From: Sphingomonas sp. Leaf242
Lineage (GTDB): Bacteria > Pseudomonadota > Alphaproteobacteria > Sphingomonadales > Sphingomonadaceae
DNA: 64,000 nucleotides
Assembly (NCBI RefSeq): GCF_001422045.1
Contig: NZ_LMLW01000001.1
Coordinates: 690,972 to 754,971, forward strand
Reading direction: 5' to 3'
Below the pieces are notes generated by a model, which saw nothing but the letters and a program-made list of their open reading frames with translations, was not told the origin of the DNA and did no database searches. The position numbers were made by a program, and so were the translations under genes. Within the stretch, counting starts at the first letter, position 1, and every line of letters begins with the position of its first letter. Of the stretch, positions 42,626-51,992 are shown piece after piece.

Positions 42626-44343
42626 GCCGGCACGTGTTCCGGATACTCGCGCTGGCGGGCACAGCGCTGACGTTCGGCGCGCCGGCGGCGGCGCAGACCA
42701 TCCAGTCGGGGCAGTCGGGGCAGGCGGGGGCGACCGATCAACCCGCGCAACTGGAGCAGACCGCGCAGTCCGGCCAGACCCAACGACGCGTGTCGGTCAG
42801 ACCGTATATGGAGGCGAGCCAGATCTTCGACGCCGACCTCAATGGCGGCGACGTGCTCACCTACACCAGCCTGGCCGCTGGCGTGGATGCGGCGATCGCG
42901 ACGCAGCGCGTGTCGGGGCAGGTCAGCTACCGCTACGAACACCGGTTCGCGTGGAACAAGAACGCCGTCGACAACGACATTCACTCGGGGCTCGCGCGGG
43001 TCGACGCCCGCGTGACGCCGAACCTGACTCTCGAGGCAGGCGGCATCGCCACGCGCACCCGCTCCGATATCCGGGGCGCCGCACCGGGCCTGCTGATCGG
43101 CAATGTCGACAACGTGTCGCAGCTCTACTCGGTCTATGCCGGGCCGAGCCTGACCACCCGTGCCGGACCGGTCACGTTCGATGCGAATTATCGCCTCGGC
43201 TACACTAAAGTTCAGACGCCCAGCTTCGGCGGATCGGCGCTCGCGGGCCAGCGGCTGGACTATTACGACGATTCGATCGGCAACACCGTGACCGCGCGCG
43301 CCTCGACCGCGCCGGGCAGCGTGGCGCCGTTCGGCATCACCGTAAGCGGTGCGTACGACCGCGAGACGGCCAGCCAGCTCAAGCAGCGGTACGAGGGCTA
43401 TTACGGCCGCGGCGATATCCTCCAGCCGATCTCGCCCTATGTCGCGCTGACCGCGGGCGTCGGCTACGAGAAGATCGAGACCAGCCAGAAGGATGCGTTG
43501 GTCGATGCAGCCGGTGCGCCGGTGCTCGACAGGGACGGCCGGTTCGTCACCAACGACGCGTCGCCGCGGCGGATCGCGTATCGCACCGACGGCCTGTATT
43601 ACGATGCGGGCGTGATCTGGCGACCCAACCGTCGGACCTCGGTCGAGGGGCATCTGGGCAAGCGCTATGGCTCGCTCAGCTTCACCGGCACCGCGACGTA
43701 CCAGGCGTCGAAGTCGGTCGGCATGGCGGTCAACGTCTATGACGGCATCCAGACCTTCGGCCGCCAGCTCCGCACCGGTCTCGGCAATCTGCCGACGAGT
43801 TTCATCTCGGGCGGGCAGCAGGGCTTCGGCCAGCAGTTCAACGGTTGCGTGTTCGGTACCAGCGGCGCGCAGCCGGGTGGCTGCCTCGACAACGTGTTCC
43901 AGTCGATCTCGACCGCGAGCTACCGCGCACGCGGGGTCGACGGCGTGATCGTCGCCACCCGTGGTCGTTCGACCTGGGGCGGCGGCGTGGGCTACACCAA
44001 TCGCCGCCTTTATGCGCCCGACGGCGCACCGGGGCTGGTCGTCACCGGGCTCGAAGACCAGAGCTATTACGCGCAGCTCTTCTATGCACGGTCGCTCAGC
44101 CAGGTCTCGGGGATCAACGCGGACCTGTTCGCGAACTATTACGAGCCGGGCGTCGCCAATGTCCCGCTCGAGGCCATCTCGGGTGACGACAGCGTCTGGT
44201 CCTACGGCGCGACCGGCACCTATTATCGATATTTCGGGCGACTTGGCACCACCGCGTCGCTCGGACTTTACAGCTTCAAGGTCGGTGATCTCGACAGCGA
44301 CTGGTCGGCGCAGGCGCTGATCGGTGCGCGGTACCAGTTCTGA
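42622..44343 (+). CDS. Outer-membrane beta-barrel protein, XrtA/PEP-CTERM system-associated
   Basis: A 573-residue exported protein with signal peptide MSRHVFRILALAGTALTFGAPAAAQ. After a Gln/Gly-rich linker with repeated QSGQ units, the rest shows alternating amphipathic strands, many Tyr and Gly residues and a final aromatic strand ending in ARYQF, the mark of outer-membrane barrels. Its fixed place between kinase and ATPase matches the uncharacterised barrel of XrtA loci. It may form the secretion pore or guide polysaccharide at the outer membrane. Confidence 0.85.
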   Translation: MSRHVFRILALAGTALTFGAPAAAQTIQSGQSGQAGATDQPAQLEQTAQSGQTQRRVSVRPYMEASQIFDADLNGGDVLTYTSLAAGVDAAIATQRVSGQVSYRYEHRFAWNKNAVDNDIHSGLARVDARVTPNLTLEAGGIATRTRSDIRGAAPGLLIGNVDNVSQLYSVYAGPSLTTRAGPVTFDANYRLGYTKVQTPSFGGSALAGQRLDYYDDSIGNTVTARASTAPGSVAPFGITVSGAYDRETASQLKQRYEGYYGRGDILQPISPYVALTAGVGYEKIETSQKDALVDAAGAPVLDRDGRFVTNDASPRRIAYRTDGLYYDAGVIWRPNRRTSVEGHLGKRYGSLSFTGTATYQASKSVGMAVNVYDGIQTFGRQLRTGLGNLPTSFISGGQQGFGQQFNGCVFGTSGAQPGGCLDNVFQSISTASYRARGVDGVIVATRGRSTWGGGVGYTNRRLYAPDGAPGLVVTGLEDQSYYAQLFYARSLSQVSGINADLFANYYEPGVANVPLEAISGDDSVWSYGATGTYYRYFGRLGTTASLGLYSFKVGDLDSDWSAQALIGARYQF

Positions 44344-44356
44344 AGGCGAGTAAGAT

Positions 44357-45436
44357 ATGTACGACGAGCATTATGGTCTGACGGGTCGGCCGTTCCAGCT
44401 GACCCCCGATCCCAAATTCTGGTTCGAGACCGCGACCCACCGCAAGGCGATGGCGTATCTCGGCTATGGTCTGGCGCAGGGCGAGGGCTTTATCGTCATT
44501 ACCGGCGATATCGGCGCGGGCAAGACGACGCTGGTCGGCCATCTGATGGATACGATCGATCACCAGCGCCTGAACGCGATCCGGCTCGTCTCCACCGCGA
44601 TCGAGGCGGATGATCTGCTGCGGATCGTCGCCACCGAACTGAAGGTGGATCCCGCCCGGCTGACCAAGGCCGAACTGCTCACCGCGATCGAGCGCGGGCT
44701 GCACGCGGTCGCGCGGACCGGCAAGCGGACGCTGCTGATCGTCGACGAAGCGCAGGCGCTGCCGATCTCCGCGCTCGAAGAATTGCGGATGCTGTCGAAC
44801 TTCCAGGCCGGCGGGCACGCGCTGCTCCAGATCGTTCTGCTCGGCCAGCCCGAGTTTCGCGATCGGCTGCACGGCTCGGACCGGCTCGAACAGCTCCGCC
44901 AGCGCGTGATCGCGATCCACCATCTCGATCCGATGGAGGCTGACGAGGTGTCGGAATATCTGGCGCACCGTCTGTCGGTGGTCGGCTGGACCGGCAATCC
45001 CGACTTCGCGGACGATGCGTTCGCCGCCTTCTACGCGGGCTCGGCAGGCGTGCCGCGTCGCCTGAACATGCTCGCCGGCCGCGTCATGCTGCACGCCGCG
45101 ATCGAGGACCTGACGGTGATCGACGCCAACGTCGTGCGCGCGGTCCAGCGCGATCTCGAGGGTGACCTGCCGACGATCGCGACCGACACCGCGAAGAATG
45201 CGCACGTCTCTGAGGCTGCGACCAATCGTCAGGCCGCGCCCGCCGCCGTCCCCACAATGGCGCCCCTCGATCCGGCGATCGTCGACCGCATCGCCGATCT
45301 TGAGGCGCGTGTCGAATTGCAGGACGAGGCGCTGCGTCGCGTGCTGACCTTGCTCGTCGACTGGGTCGAAAGCGACACCGACAAACCCGACTATTCGCCG
45401 ATCCGCGGCGTTGCTGCCTGGCATGATGCGGCCTGA
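44357..45436 (+). CDS. XrtA/PEP-CTERM system-associated ATPase (ExeA-like)
   Basis: A 359-residue AAA-type ATPase. It begins MYDEHYGLTGRPFQLTPDPKFWF, the usual opening of ExeA-like ATPases. Walker A GDIGAGKTT lies at residues 50-58, Walker B LLIVDEAQAL at about 130-139, and sensor-type sequence FRDRLHGSDRLEQLRQRVIAIHHLDPM follows. A linker leads to a C-terminal predicted coiled coil (IVDRIADLEARVELQDEALRRVLTLL). It overlaps the deacetylase gene. Exact role in the locus is not established. Confidence 0.9.
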   Translation: MYDEHYGLTGRPFQLTPDPKFWFETATHRKAMAYLGYGLAQGEGFIVITGDIGAGKTTLVGHLMDTIDHQRLNAIRLVSTAIEADDLLRIVATELKVDPARLTKAELLTAIERGLHAVARTGKRTLLIVDEAQALPISALEELRMLSNFQAGGHALLQIVLLGQPEFRDRLHGSDRLEQLRQRVIAIHHLDPMEADEVSEYLAHRLSVVGWTGNPDFADDAFAAFYAGSAGVPRRLNMLAGRVMLHAAIEDLTVIDANVVRAVQRDLEGDLPTIATDTAKNAHVSEAATNRQAAPAAVPTMAPLDPAIVDRIADLEARVELQDEALRRVLTLLVDWVESDTDKPDYSPIRGVAAWHDAA

Positions 45437-46298
45437 CGTGACGGCGCACAAACCTACCGTTCTCAATGGCATGTCGGTCGATGTCGAGGATTGGTTCCAG
45501 GTTGGTGCGTTCGAGAACGTGATCGACAAGGCGGACTGGGATTTGCTGCTGCCACGCGTCGAGGCGAACACCGACGCGGTCCTCGCGCTGTTTGCCGAAC
45601 GCGATACCAAGGCGACGTTCTTCACGCTCGGCTGGGTGGCGCACCGCTATCCCGCGCTGATCCGGCGGATCGTCGATGCGGGTCATGAGATCGCGAGCCA
45701 CGGCTGGGATCACCAGCGCGTCTTCACGATGACGCCGGAGGTGTTCCGCGCCGATCTGGTACGTGCACGCAAGGCGATCGAGGATGCGGCCGGCACCAAC
45801 GTCACCGGGTACCGCGCACCGAGCTTCTCGATCGATCAGCGGACGCCCTGGGCGCATGTCGAACTGGCCGCGGCAGGCTATGCCTATTCGTCGAGCGTCG
45901 CGCCGGTGAAGCACGATCATTATGGCTGGATCGACGCGCCGCGCTATGGATTCAAGCCGCTTCCCGACAGCGCGCTGATCGAGGTGCCGGTGACGGTCGC
46001 CAAGCTCGGCGAGCGCAAGCTGGCCACGGGCGGCGGGTTCTTCCGCCTGCTGCCCGGGGCGATCACCGATTTCGCAGTGCGTCAGGTCAATCGCGAAGAC
46101 CGGCCGGCGATGTTCTACTTCCATCCCTGGGAGATCGATCCTTCGCAACCGCGCGTTGCCGCGGCACCGTTACGGTCGAAGATCCGGCATTATTCGCGGT
46201 TGGGCGCGATGGCGGGCAAGTTGCGCGGGCTGCTCGGGCGCCACGCCTGGGGCCGCGTCGACACGGTTGTCGCGCGCGAAGCGGCCCGGCTGGCGTGA
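45423..46298 (+). CDS. Polysaccharide deacetylase, XrtA system-associated
   Basis: A 291-residue NodB-fold deacetylase. Catalytic sites are SVDVEDWF (base and metal Asp), HEIASHGWDHQ (metal His pair), TGYRAPSFSID, and FYFHPWEID near the end. It removes acetyl groups from a polymer or lipid-linked sugar. The start is uncertain: ATG 45423, ATG 45426 or GTG 45438 all fit; none has a strong ribosome site, and the gene is coupled to the ATPase by overlap. No signal peptide is seen, so it appears cytoplasmic. Confidence 0.9.
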   Translation: MMRPDVTAHKPTVLNGMSVDVEDWFQVGAFENVIDKADWDLLLPRVEANTDAVLALFAERDTKATFFTLGWVAHRYPALIRRIVDAGHEIASHGWDHQRVFTMTPEVFRADLVRARKAIEDAAGTNVTGYRAPSFSIDQRTPWAHVELAAAGYAYSSSVAPVKHDHYGWIDAPRYGFKPLPDSALIEVPVTVAKLGERKLATGGGFFRLLPGAITDFAVRQVNREDRPAMFYFHPWEIDPSQPRVAAAPLRSKIRHYSRLGAMAGKLRGLLGRHAWGRVDTVVAREAARLA

Positions 46299-47335
46299 CC
46301 GCGCCGATGCCCGTCGGCGTGCGCGAAGCGGACCTTCGCGATCCGGCGGCGTGCGCGCGGATCGAAGCGTTCGTTGCGACGACCGAGGGCGCGACGCCGT
46401 TTCACCTGCCTGCATGGAGCCGCGCGGTGCAGGCGGGCTGTGGCCAGCGCGCGCGCTATCTGCTGTCGGAGGACGCGCGCGGTGCGATCGTCGGCGTGCT
46501 GCCGCTGACCGAGATGCGCTCGCCGTTGTTCGGGCGCGCGCTGGTGTCGACCGGGTTCGGCGTCGATGGCGGTGTGCTCGGGGATGCGGTCGAGCCGCTC
46601 GCGGCGGGGGCGTGGAACCTCGCGCTACGGATCGGCTGCCCGTCGGTCGAACTGCGCGGTGGTCGGGCGCCTGAGGGTTGGGCAAGCGATGATACCAGCT
46701 ATCTTGGCTTCGCGCGCGATCTTGCCTTGGACGACGACGCCGAACTGCTGGCGATCCCGCGGAAACAGCGCGCCGAAGTCCGTCGGTCGCTCGGGTTCGA
46801 TCTGGAGATCGTGACGGGCAACGACCGCAAACTGCTCGCGGAGCACTATCATGTTTATGCGGAGTCGGTCCGCAATCTCGGCACGCCGGTGTTTCCCGCC
46901 AAACTTTTCCGTAGCGTTGTGAACGCCATGGATGCCGATGTTTTGACTGTCCGGCATGAGGGCAGGGCGGTGGCGAGCGTCCTCAGCCTGTATCATGACG
47001 GCATCGTCTATCCCTATTGGGGCGGCGGCACCGACGCTGCGCGGGGGCTGCGCGCCAACGACCGGATGTATTTCGCGCTGATGGGACGCGCGCGCGCGCG
47101 GGGATGCACGCGGTTCGATTTCGGGCGCTCGAAGACCGGCACCGGGGCGGCGGCGTTTAAGAAGAACTGGGGGTTCGTGCCGGAGCCGCGGTTGTACGCC
47201 AAGCGCAGCAACGGACCGGCGCGCGAGGTCAATCCGCTCAACCCCAAATACGCGCTGATGGTGCGGACCTGGAAGCGATTGCCGCTGTGGGCCGCCAACG
47301 CCGCCGGGCCGTGGATCTCCCGAGGTCTGGGGTGA
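46295..47335 (+). CDS. FemAB-like protein, XrtA/PEP-CTERM system-associated
   Basis: A 346-residue GNAT-fold protein of the FemAB type. It starts at GTG 46295, overlapping the deacetylase stop. Family blocks are FHLPAWSRAVQAGCG, PRKQRAEVRRSLGFDLEI, HYHVYAESVRNLGTPVFPAKLF, and RMYFALMGRARARGCTRFDFGRSKTGTGAAAFKKNWGF. FemAB proteins transfer an amino acid from aminoacyl-tRNA; in XrtA loci they may modify the polysaccharide or its carrier. It overlaps the next gene by four bases. Confidence 0.9.
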   Translation: MTAPMPVGVREADLRDPAACARIEAFVATTEGATPFHLPAWSRAVQAGCGQRARYLLSEDARGAIVGVLPLTEMRSPLFGRALVSTGFGVDGGVLGDAVEPLAAGAWNLALRIGCPSVELRGGRAPEGWASDDTSYLGFARDLALDDDAELLAIPRKQRAEVRRSLGFDLEIVTGNDRKLLAEHYHVYAESVRNLGTPVFPAKLFRSVVNAMDADVLTVRHEGRAVASVLSLYHDGIVYPYWGGGTDAARGLRANDRMYFALMGRARARGCTRFDFGRSKTGTGAAAFKKNWGFVPEPRLYAKRSNGPAREVNPLNPKYALMVRTWKRLPLWAANAAGPWISRGLG

Positions 47336-48603
47336 CTCTGCTGTTCCTGGCGCACCGCGTGCCGTTCCCGCCCGACCGTGGCGACAAGATCCGCAGCTTT
47401 CACATCCTCCAGTATCTGGCGAAGCGCACGCGCGTTCATCTGGTCGCGTTTGCGGACGATGCGGCGGACGTCGATCCGCCGACGGCGTTCACGGACATAC
47501 TGGCGAGCTGCACGATCGTGCCGCGCACCAAGTCGCAGAAGCGGGCGGCGGTCGAGGCGTTGGCGACCGGCAGGCCGGTATCGCTGACCGCGTTCGCGCA
47601 TCCCGCGATGCAGGCGGCGATCGATCGCGTGATGCCTAACGTCAGCGGTGTCTACTGCTTCTCAGGCCAGATGGCGCAGTATTTGCCGGTCGACGCACCG
47701 CCGGTCGTGATGGATTTCGTCGATGTCGATTCCGCCAAGTTCTCTGGGTTCGCCGAGGACTCCCGCGGGCCGATGCGCTGGATAATGCAGCGTGAGGCTC
47801 GGCTCTTGGGGGCGTTCGAACGCGAGGTTGCGGGGCGGGTCTCGGCGAGCCTGTTCGTCAGCACCGCCGAAGCCGCGATGTTTCGCGGCGGCGGCGCGCC
47901 CGGGCGTGTGCTCGCCGTCGAGAACGGCATCGACTCGGTAGAGTTCGATCCGGGCGCGCAGTTCGCCAATCCTGCCCCCCTCCCTGAAAGGGAGGGGCCG
48001 GGGGTGGGTCGGTTTCCCCAAGCTTCAACGCCAGTGGCACAAGCCAGCCAACCCACCCCCAGCCCCTCCCTTTCAGGGAGGGGGGCAGAAGCGCTGATCG
48101 TCTTTACCGGGCAGATGGACTACCGCCCCAACATCGACGCGGTTACCTTGTTCGCGCGCGACATCCTGCCGCTCGTCCGCCAGCACACCCCCGCGCGGTT
48201 CGCGATCGTCGGCCGCGCGCCCACGCCCGCGGTTCACGCGCTCGCCAGCAACCACGTCACCGTCACCGGCGAAGTCGATGACGTCCGCGGCTGGCTCGCG
48301 GCCGCCGACGTCTGCGTCGCGCCGCTGAAACTCGCGCGCGGTATCCAGAACAAGGTGCTCGAGGCGATGGCGATGGCGCGTCCGATCGTCGCCTCCACCG
48401 CCGCGGCCGAGGGAATCGACCACGCCGGCACGATCCGCGTCGCCGAAACCGCGCGCGACTTCGCCGACCAGGTGGTAGCACTGCTCAACGCCCCCGAAAC
48501 CGCCGCCACGCTCGGCACCGCCGCTCGTGCGCAGGTGATCCGACGCTATGGCTGGGACGCACGCCTTGCGCCGCTCGACGCACTGCTCGACCTTAAGGCA
48601 TGA
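47332..48603 (+). CDS. Glycosyltransferase, XrtA/PEP-CTERM system-associated (carries repeat insertion)
   Basis: A 423-residue GT-B glycosyltransferase. GTG 47332 overlaps the FemAB stop. It begins VTLLFLAHRVPFPPDRGDKIRSFH, the family opening, and ends with the donor-site block APLKLARGIQNKVLEAMAMARPIVAS. Codons for residues 214-252 are a palindromic repeat of exactly 39 codons (47972-48088), which adds a Pro/Ser/Gly-rich loop (LPEREGPGVGRFPQ, PSPSLSGRG) between the N and C domains. The frame is kept, so the enzyme may still work. It probably adds a sugar to the growing repeat unit. Confidence 0.9.
   Translation: MTLLFLAHRVPFPPDRGDKIRSFHILQYLAKRTRVHLVAFADDAADVDPPTAFTDILASCTIVPRTKSQKRAAVEALATGRPVSLTAFAHPAMQAAIDRVMPNVSGVYCFSGQMAQYLPVDAPPVVMDFVDVDSAKFSGFAEDSRGPMRWIMQREARLLGAFEREVAGRVSASLFVSTAEAAMFRGGGAPGRVLAVENGIDSVEFDPGAQFANPAPLPEREGPGVGRFPQASTPVAQASQPTPSPSLSGRGAEALIVFTGQMDYRPNIDAVTLFARDILPLVRQHTPARFAIVGRAPTPAVHALASNHVTVTGEVDDVRGWLAAADVCVAPLKLARGIQNKVLEAMAMARPIVASTAAAEGIDHAGTIRVAETARDFADQVVALLNAPETAATLGTAARAQVIRRYGWDARLAPLDALLDLKA
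47972..48088. repeat. 117-bp palindromic element inserted in frame in a glycosyltransferase gene
   Basis: Arms of 38 nt (47972-48009 and 48051-48088) are inverted copies differing at one position and enclose 41 nt. Each arm itself holds a small CCCTCCCTGAAAGGGAGGG hairpin. Total length is 117 nt, exactly 39 codons, so the host frame is maintained. The arm type (CTCCC-hairpin-GGGAGGGG then GGGGGTGGG) is shared with the intergenic element at 55052-55154. Confidence 0.9.
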
Positions 48604-50102
48604 CCGACTGGCGCCGCCACGGGATCGCGCTCGCGCTGGTGGCGGCGATCATCCTGCTGATCTTCCGCAGCGACGTCCGCGATCTCGCGCGGATCTGGTG
48701 GACCAGCACGACCTTTGGGCACTGCCTCTTCATCGGGCCGGTGATCGCGTGGCTGGTATGGCAGCGCCGCACCGAACTGGCGCAGCTCGTGCCGACCGGC
48801 TGGTGGCCGGGGCTCGCGCTAATCGCGATCGGCGGGGTCGGCTGGCTGATGGGCGACGCCGCGTCGGTCGGTTTCGCGCGCCAGCTCGGGCTGGTGATGA
48901 TGCTGCAGGGCGCCGTATTGACGATCCTCGGCCCCAATGTCGCCCGCGGGCTGCTGTTCCCCTTGTGCTACGCATTCTTCCTCGTGCCGTTCGGCGAAGG
49001 CCTCGAACCGCCACTCCAGACCGTGACGGTCGCGATCGTCATGCCGTTGCTGCATCTGGTCGGCGTGCCCGCGGTGGTCGACGGCGTGCTGATCCACGCC
49101 GGCCGCTATTATTTCGAGGTGGCGGAAGCGTGCTCGGGCGCCAAGTTCGTCATCGCGATGGTCGCGTTTGGCGTGCTCGTCGCCAATCTGTGCTTCGTCT
49201 CCGGCCGACGCCGCGCGATCTTCCTGATCGTCTCCGTCGTCGTCCCCGTCATCGCCAACGGCTTCCGCGCGTTCGGGACGATCTGGGCGGCCGACCTGAC
49301 CTCGGTCGAGGCGGCGACCGGGATCGACCACATCATCTATGGCTGGGTGTTCTTCGGCGTGGTGATGGCGGGCGTGCTCGCGATCGGCTGGCGGTGGTTC
49401 GACCGCGCGCCCGATGATCCCGCGTTCGATCCCGCGACGCTCCAGGCGCCGCGCCGCCGTCGTACCGGCGCGGTGCTCGCCGCCTGTCTTGCGGTGGCGA
49501 CTGTCGCGGTGTTCCCCGCCTGGAGCGCCGCGGTCGCCGGACGGGCACAGCGATTGCCCGCGCATATCGACCTGCCCGAGATCGCCGGCTGGCACCGCGT
49601 GTCAGTCAGCACGCGCGCGCCGTGGATGCCCTATTATCCCGGCGCGGATCATTATCTGTTCGGGCGCTATGCCGACGCCTCGGGCGCGACCGTCGACATG
49701 AGCATCGCGGTGTTCGGCAGCCAGCACGAGGGCAAGGAGTTGATCGCGTTCGGCACCGGCGTGCTGCGCGAAGAGGATCGCTGGGTGCGCGTCGCCGATC
49801 TTCCGGACATCGCCGACGCGAGCGGCGCGGGCGGCAGCGTCATGCGAATCACCGCGCCCGGCCCCGTGGAGCGGATCGTCGCGACGTGGTACCGGGTGGG
49901 CGACGCAACCACCCATGACGAGACGCTGGTGAAGATCGAGACGATGAAGGCGCGGCTGCTCGGCGGTCCGCAACGCGCAGTGGCGATCCACCTGTCGACC
50001 GAGGGCGCCGATCCGCGCCCGGTCGTGCGCTTCCTGTCCGCGCTCGGGCCGCTCGACCGGATCGCCGATCGCGCCGCGGGCCAAATCGCGGGGGCACGCT
50101 AG
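48600..50102 (+). CDS. xrtA: Exosortase A (XrtA) with fused EpsI domain
   Basis: A 500-residue protein. Residues 1-275 are the multi-pass transpeptidase-like exosortase, which cleaves PEP-CTERM tails and is thought to hand the protein to a surface acceptor. Its catalytic set is complete: C178 in AEACSGAKF, R223 in NGFRAFGTIW and H244 in DHIIYGWVFF. Residues about 290-500 form an EpsI-type periplasmic domain after one more membrane helix (AACLAVATVAVFPAWSAAV), with YYPGADHYLFGRY and RIVATWYRVGD. It overlaps the glycosyltransferase stop by four bases and ends directly before the amidotransferase. Confidence 0.94.
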   Translation: MTDWRRHGIALALVAAIILLIFRSDVRDLARIWWTSTTFGHCLFIGPVIAWLVWQRRTELAQLVPTGWWPGLALIAIGGVGWLMGDAASVGFARQLGLVMMLQGAVLTILGPNVARGLLFPLCYAFFLVPFGEGLEPPLQTVTVAIVMPLLHLVGVPAVVDGVLIHAGRYYFEVAEACSGAKFVIAMVAFGVLVANLCFVSGRRRAIFLIVSVVVPVIANGFRAFGTIWAADLTSVEAATGIDHIIYGWVFFGVVMAGVLAIGWRWFDRAPDDPAFDPATLQAPRRRRTGAVLAACLAVATVAVFPAWSAAVAGRAQRLPAHIDLPEIAGWHRVSVSTRAPWMPYYPGADHYLFGRYADASGATVDMSIAVFGSQHEGKELIAFGTGVLREEDRWVRVADLPDIADASGAGGSVMRITAPGPVERIVATWYRVGDATTHDETLVKIETMKARLLGGPQRAVAIHLSTEGADPRPVVRFLSALGPLDRIADRAAGQIAGAR

Positions 50103-51989
50103 ATGTGCGGCATCGCCGGGATCTTCCATCCGGGCACCCCCAAGCCGGTCGAGCCCAATCGCGTCCTCGCGATGATCGCCGCGCAGGCGCATCGCGGACC
50201 CGACGGCGACGGCATCTGGACCGCGCCGGGGGTCGGCCTCGGCCATCGGCGCCTGTCGATCATCGATCTCGAGGGCTCGCCGCAGCCGATGTCGGACGGG
50301 TCGCTGACGATCACGTATAATGGCGAGATCTACAACTTCGCCGACCTCCGCGCCGAACTGACCGCGAAGGGCGCGATCTTCCGCACCGAAGGCGACACCG
50401 AAGTCCTGCTCCACGGCTGGCGCGCCTGGGGGCCGTCGATGCTCGACCGCTTGAACGGCATGTTCGCCTTCGCGATCCACGATTCGCAGGCGCACACGCT
50501 GTTCCTTGCGCGCGATCGGATGGGGGTGAAGCCGCTCCACTATGTCGAGCTCGCGGACGGGTCGCTCGCCTTCGCGTCCGAACTGAAGGGCCTGCTGGCG
50601 CATCCGCAACTGCGCCGCGTGCCCGATCTGAGCGCGGTCGAGGACTATCTGGCGTTTGGCTACGTACCCGATGACGCGTGTATCGTCGCGGGCGTGAAGA
50701 AGCTCGCGGCCGGCCATTTCCTGCTGGTCGAGCGCGGACGTCCGGTGCCGCAACCGCGCAAATGGTGGGACATCGACTTTTCCAATCGCGCGACCGGGTC
50801 GGCCAAGGCGCTCGGCGAGGAACTGGTCGACCGGATGCGCGCCGGCGTCCGCTCGCGGATGGTCGCCGACGTCCCGCTCGGCGCGTTCCTGTCGGGCGGA
50901 GTCGACAGCTCGGCGGTGGTCGCCTTGATGGCCGAGGCCAGCCCGAAGGCGGTCCGCACCTGCACGATTGGGTTCGACGAGGCAGGACATGACGAGCGCG
51001 CGTTCGCCGACACGGTCGCGCGCCGTTTCGCCACCGACCACCGCGAGCGGGTCGTCGCGTCGGGCGATTTCGGCCTGATCGACACGCTCGTCGCAAGCTT
51101 CGACGAGCCCTTTGCCGACGGATCCGCGCTCGCGACCTATCAGGTCTGCGCTCTCGCACGCGAAAGCGTCACCGTGGCCTTGTCCGGCGACGGCGCGGAC
51201 GAAGCGCTCGCCGGCTATCGTCGGTATAAATTCCACGCGGCGGAAGAGCGGGTCCGCGGTCTGCTCCCGTCGCATTTTCGTACCGAGGTCTTCGGAACGC
51301 TGGGCCGGTTCTATCCCAAGGCCGACTGGGCGCCGCGTCCGCTGCGCGCTAAGTCGACACTGCTCGCGCTCGCGCAAGGTGGCGGCGAGGCCTATGCGCG
51401 TTCGGTCGGTGTGACGTCGCCCGAGCTTCGCGCGCAGCTGTTCACCGCCGGTGCCCGCGCGCAGCTCGGCGGCTATCGCGCGGAAGATCGCTATGTCGCG
51501 ACGATGGCGAACGCGCCCGCGCGCGATGCGATCGACCGCGCGCAATATGCCGATATCAAGCATTGGCTGCCCGGCGATATCCTCACCAAGGTCGATCGCA
51601 CGAGCATGGCGGTTGGGCTCGAGGCGCGCGAGCCGCTGCTCGATCACCGCCTGATCGAATTCTGTGCGACCTTGCCGGCGAACATGCGGCTCCGTCGCGG
51701 CGAGGGCAAATGGCTGATGAAGAAGGGGATGAGGCCCTATCTGCCGCGCGAGATCCTGTATCGCCAGAAGATGGGCTTCGTCACGCCGATCAGCGCATGG
51801 TTCAGGGGCGCGTTGGCGGGCGAGGCGGTGGCGCTCGCCAAGTCTCGGACGCTAGGCGAAACTGGGTGGTTCGACATGGCGACGATCGCCCGGATCGCGG
51901 ACGAACACCGGGCCGGGCGGGCCGAGCACGGCCGCACGCTCTGGCAGTTCGTGATGCTCGAACGCTCGATGAAACGGGTGTTCGGCTAG
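50103..51989 (+). CDS. XrtA/PEP-CTERM system amidotransferase (asparagine synthase-like)
   Basis: A 628-residue enzyme. The N-terminal glutaminase domain begins with the nucleophile Cys2 (MCGIAGIFHPG) and includes LGHRRLSIIDLEGS and YNGEIYNFADLR. The synthetase domain has the PP-loop LGAFLSGGVDSSAVVALMA and later SGDGADEALAGYRRY, LTKVDRTSMAVGLEAREPLLDH. It transfers ammonia from glutamine to a carboxyl group, probably amidating an uronic acid or amino-acid substituent of the exopolysaccharide. ATG 50103 follows the exosortase stop without a gap. Last gene of the operon. Confidence 0.92.
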   Translation: MCGIAGIFHPGTPKPVEPNRVLAMIAAQAHRGPDGDGIWTAPGVGLGHRRLSIIDLEGSPQPMSDGSLTITYNGEIYNFADLRAELTAKGAIFRTEGDTEVLLHGWRAWGPSMLDRLNGMFAFAIHDSQAHTLFLARDRMGVKPLHYVELADGSLAFASELKGLLAHPQLRRVPDLSAVEDYLAFGYVPDDACIVAGVKKLAAGHFLLVERGRPVPQPRKWWDIDFSNRATGSAKALGEELVDRMRAGVRSRMVADVPLGAFLSGGVDSSAVVALMAEASPKAVRTCTIGFDEAGHDERAFADTVARRFATDHRERVVASGDFGLIDTLVASFDEPFADGSALATYQVCALARESVTVALSGDGADEALAGYRRYKFHAAEERVRGLLPSHFRTEVFGTLGRFYPKADWAPRPLRAKSTLLALAQGGGEAYARSVGVTSPELRAQLFTAGARAQLGGYRAEDRYVATMANAPARDAIDRAQYADIKHWLPGDILTKVDRTSMAVGLEAREPLLDHRLIEFCATLPANMRLRRGEGKWLMKKGMRPYLPREILYRQKMGFVTPISAWFRGALAGEAVALAKSRTLGETGWFDMATIARIADEHRAGRAEHGRTLWQFVMLERSMKRVFG

Positions 51990-51992
51990 GCT

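Noticed and set aside
44276..46148. Long minus-strand open frames opposite the ATPase and deacetylase genes
   Set aside because: They are shadows of genes with intact Walker and NodB motifs and show no protein-like pattern.
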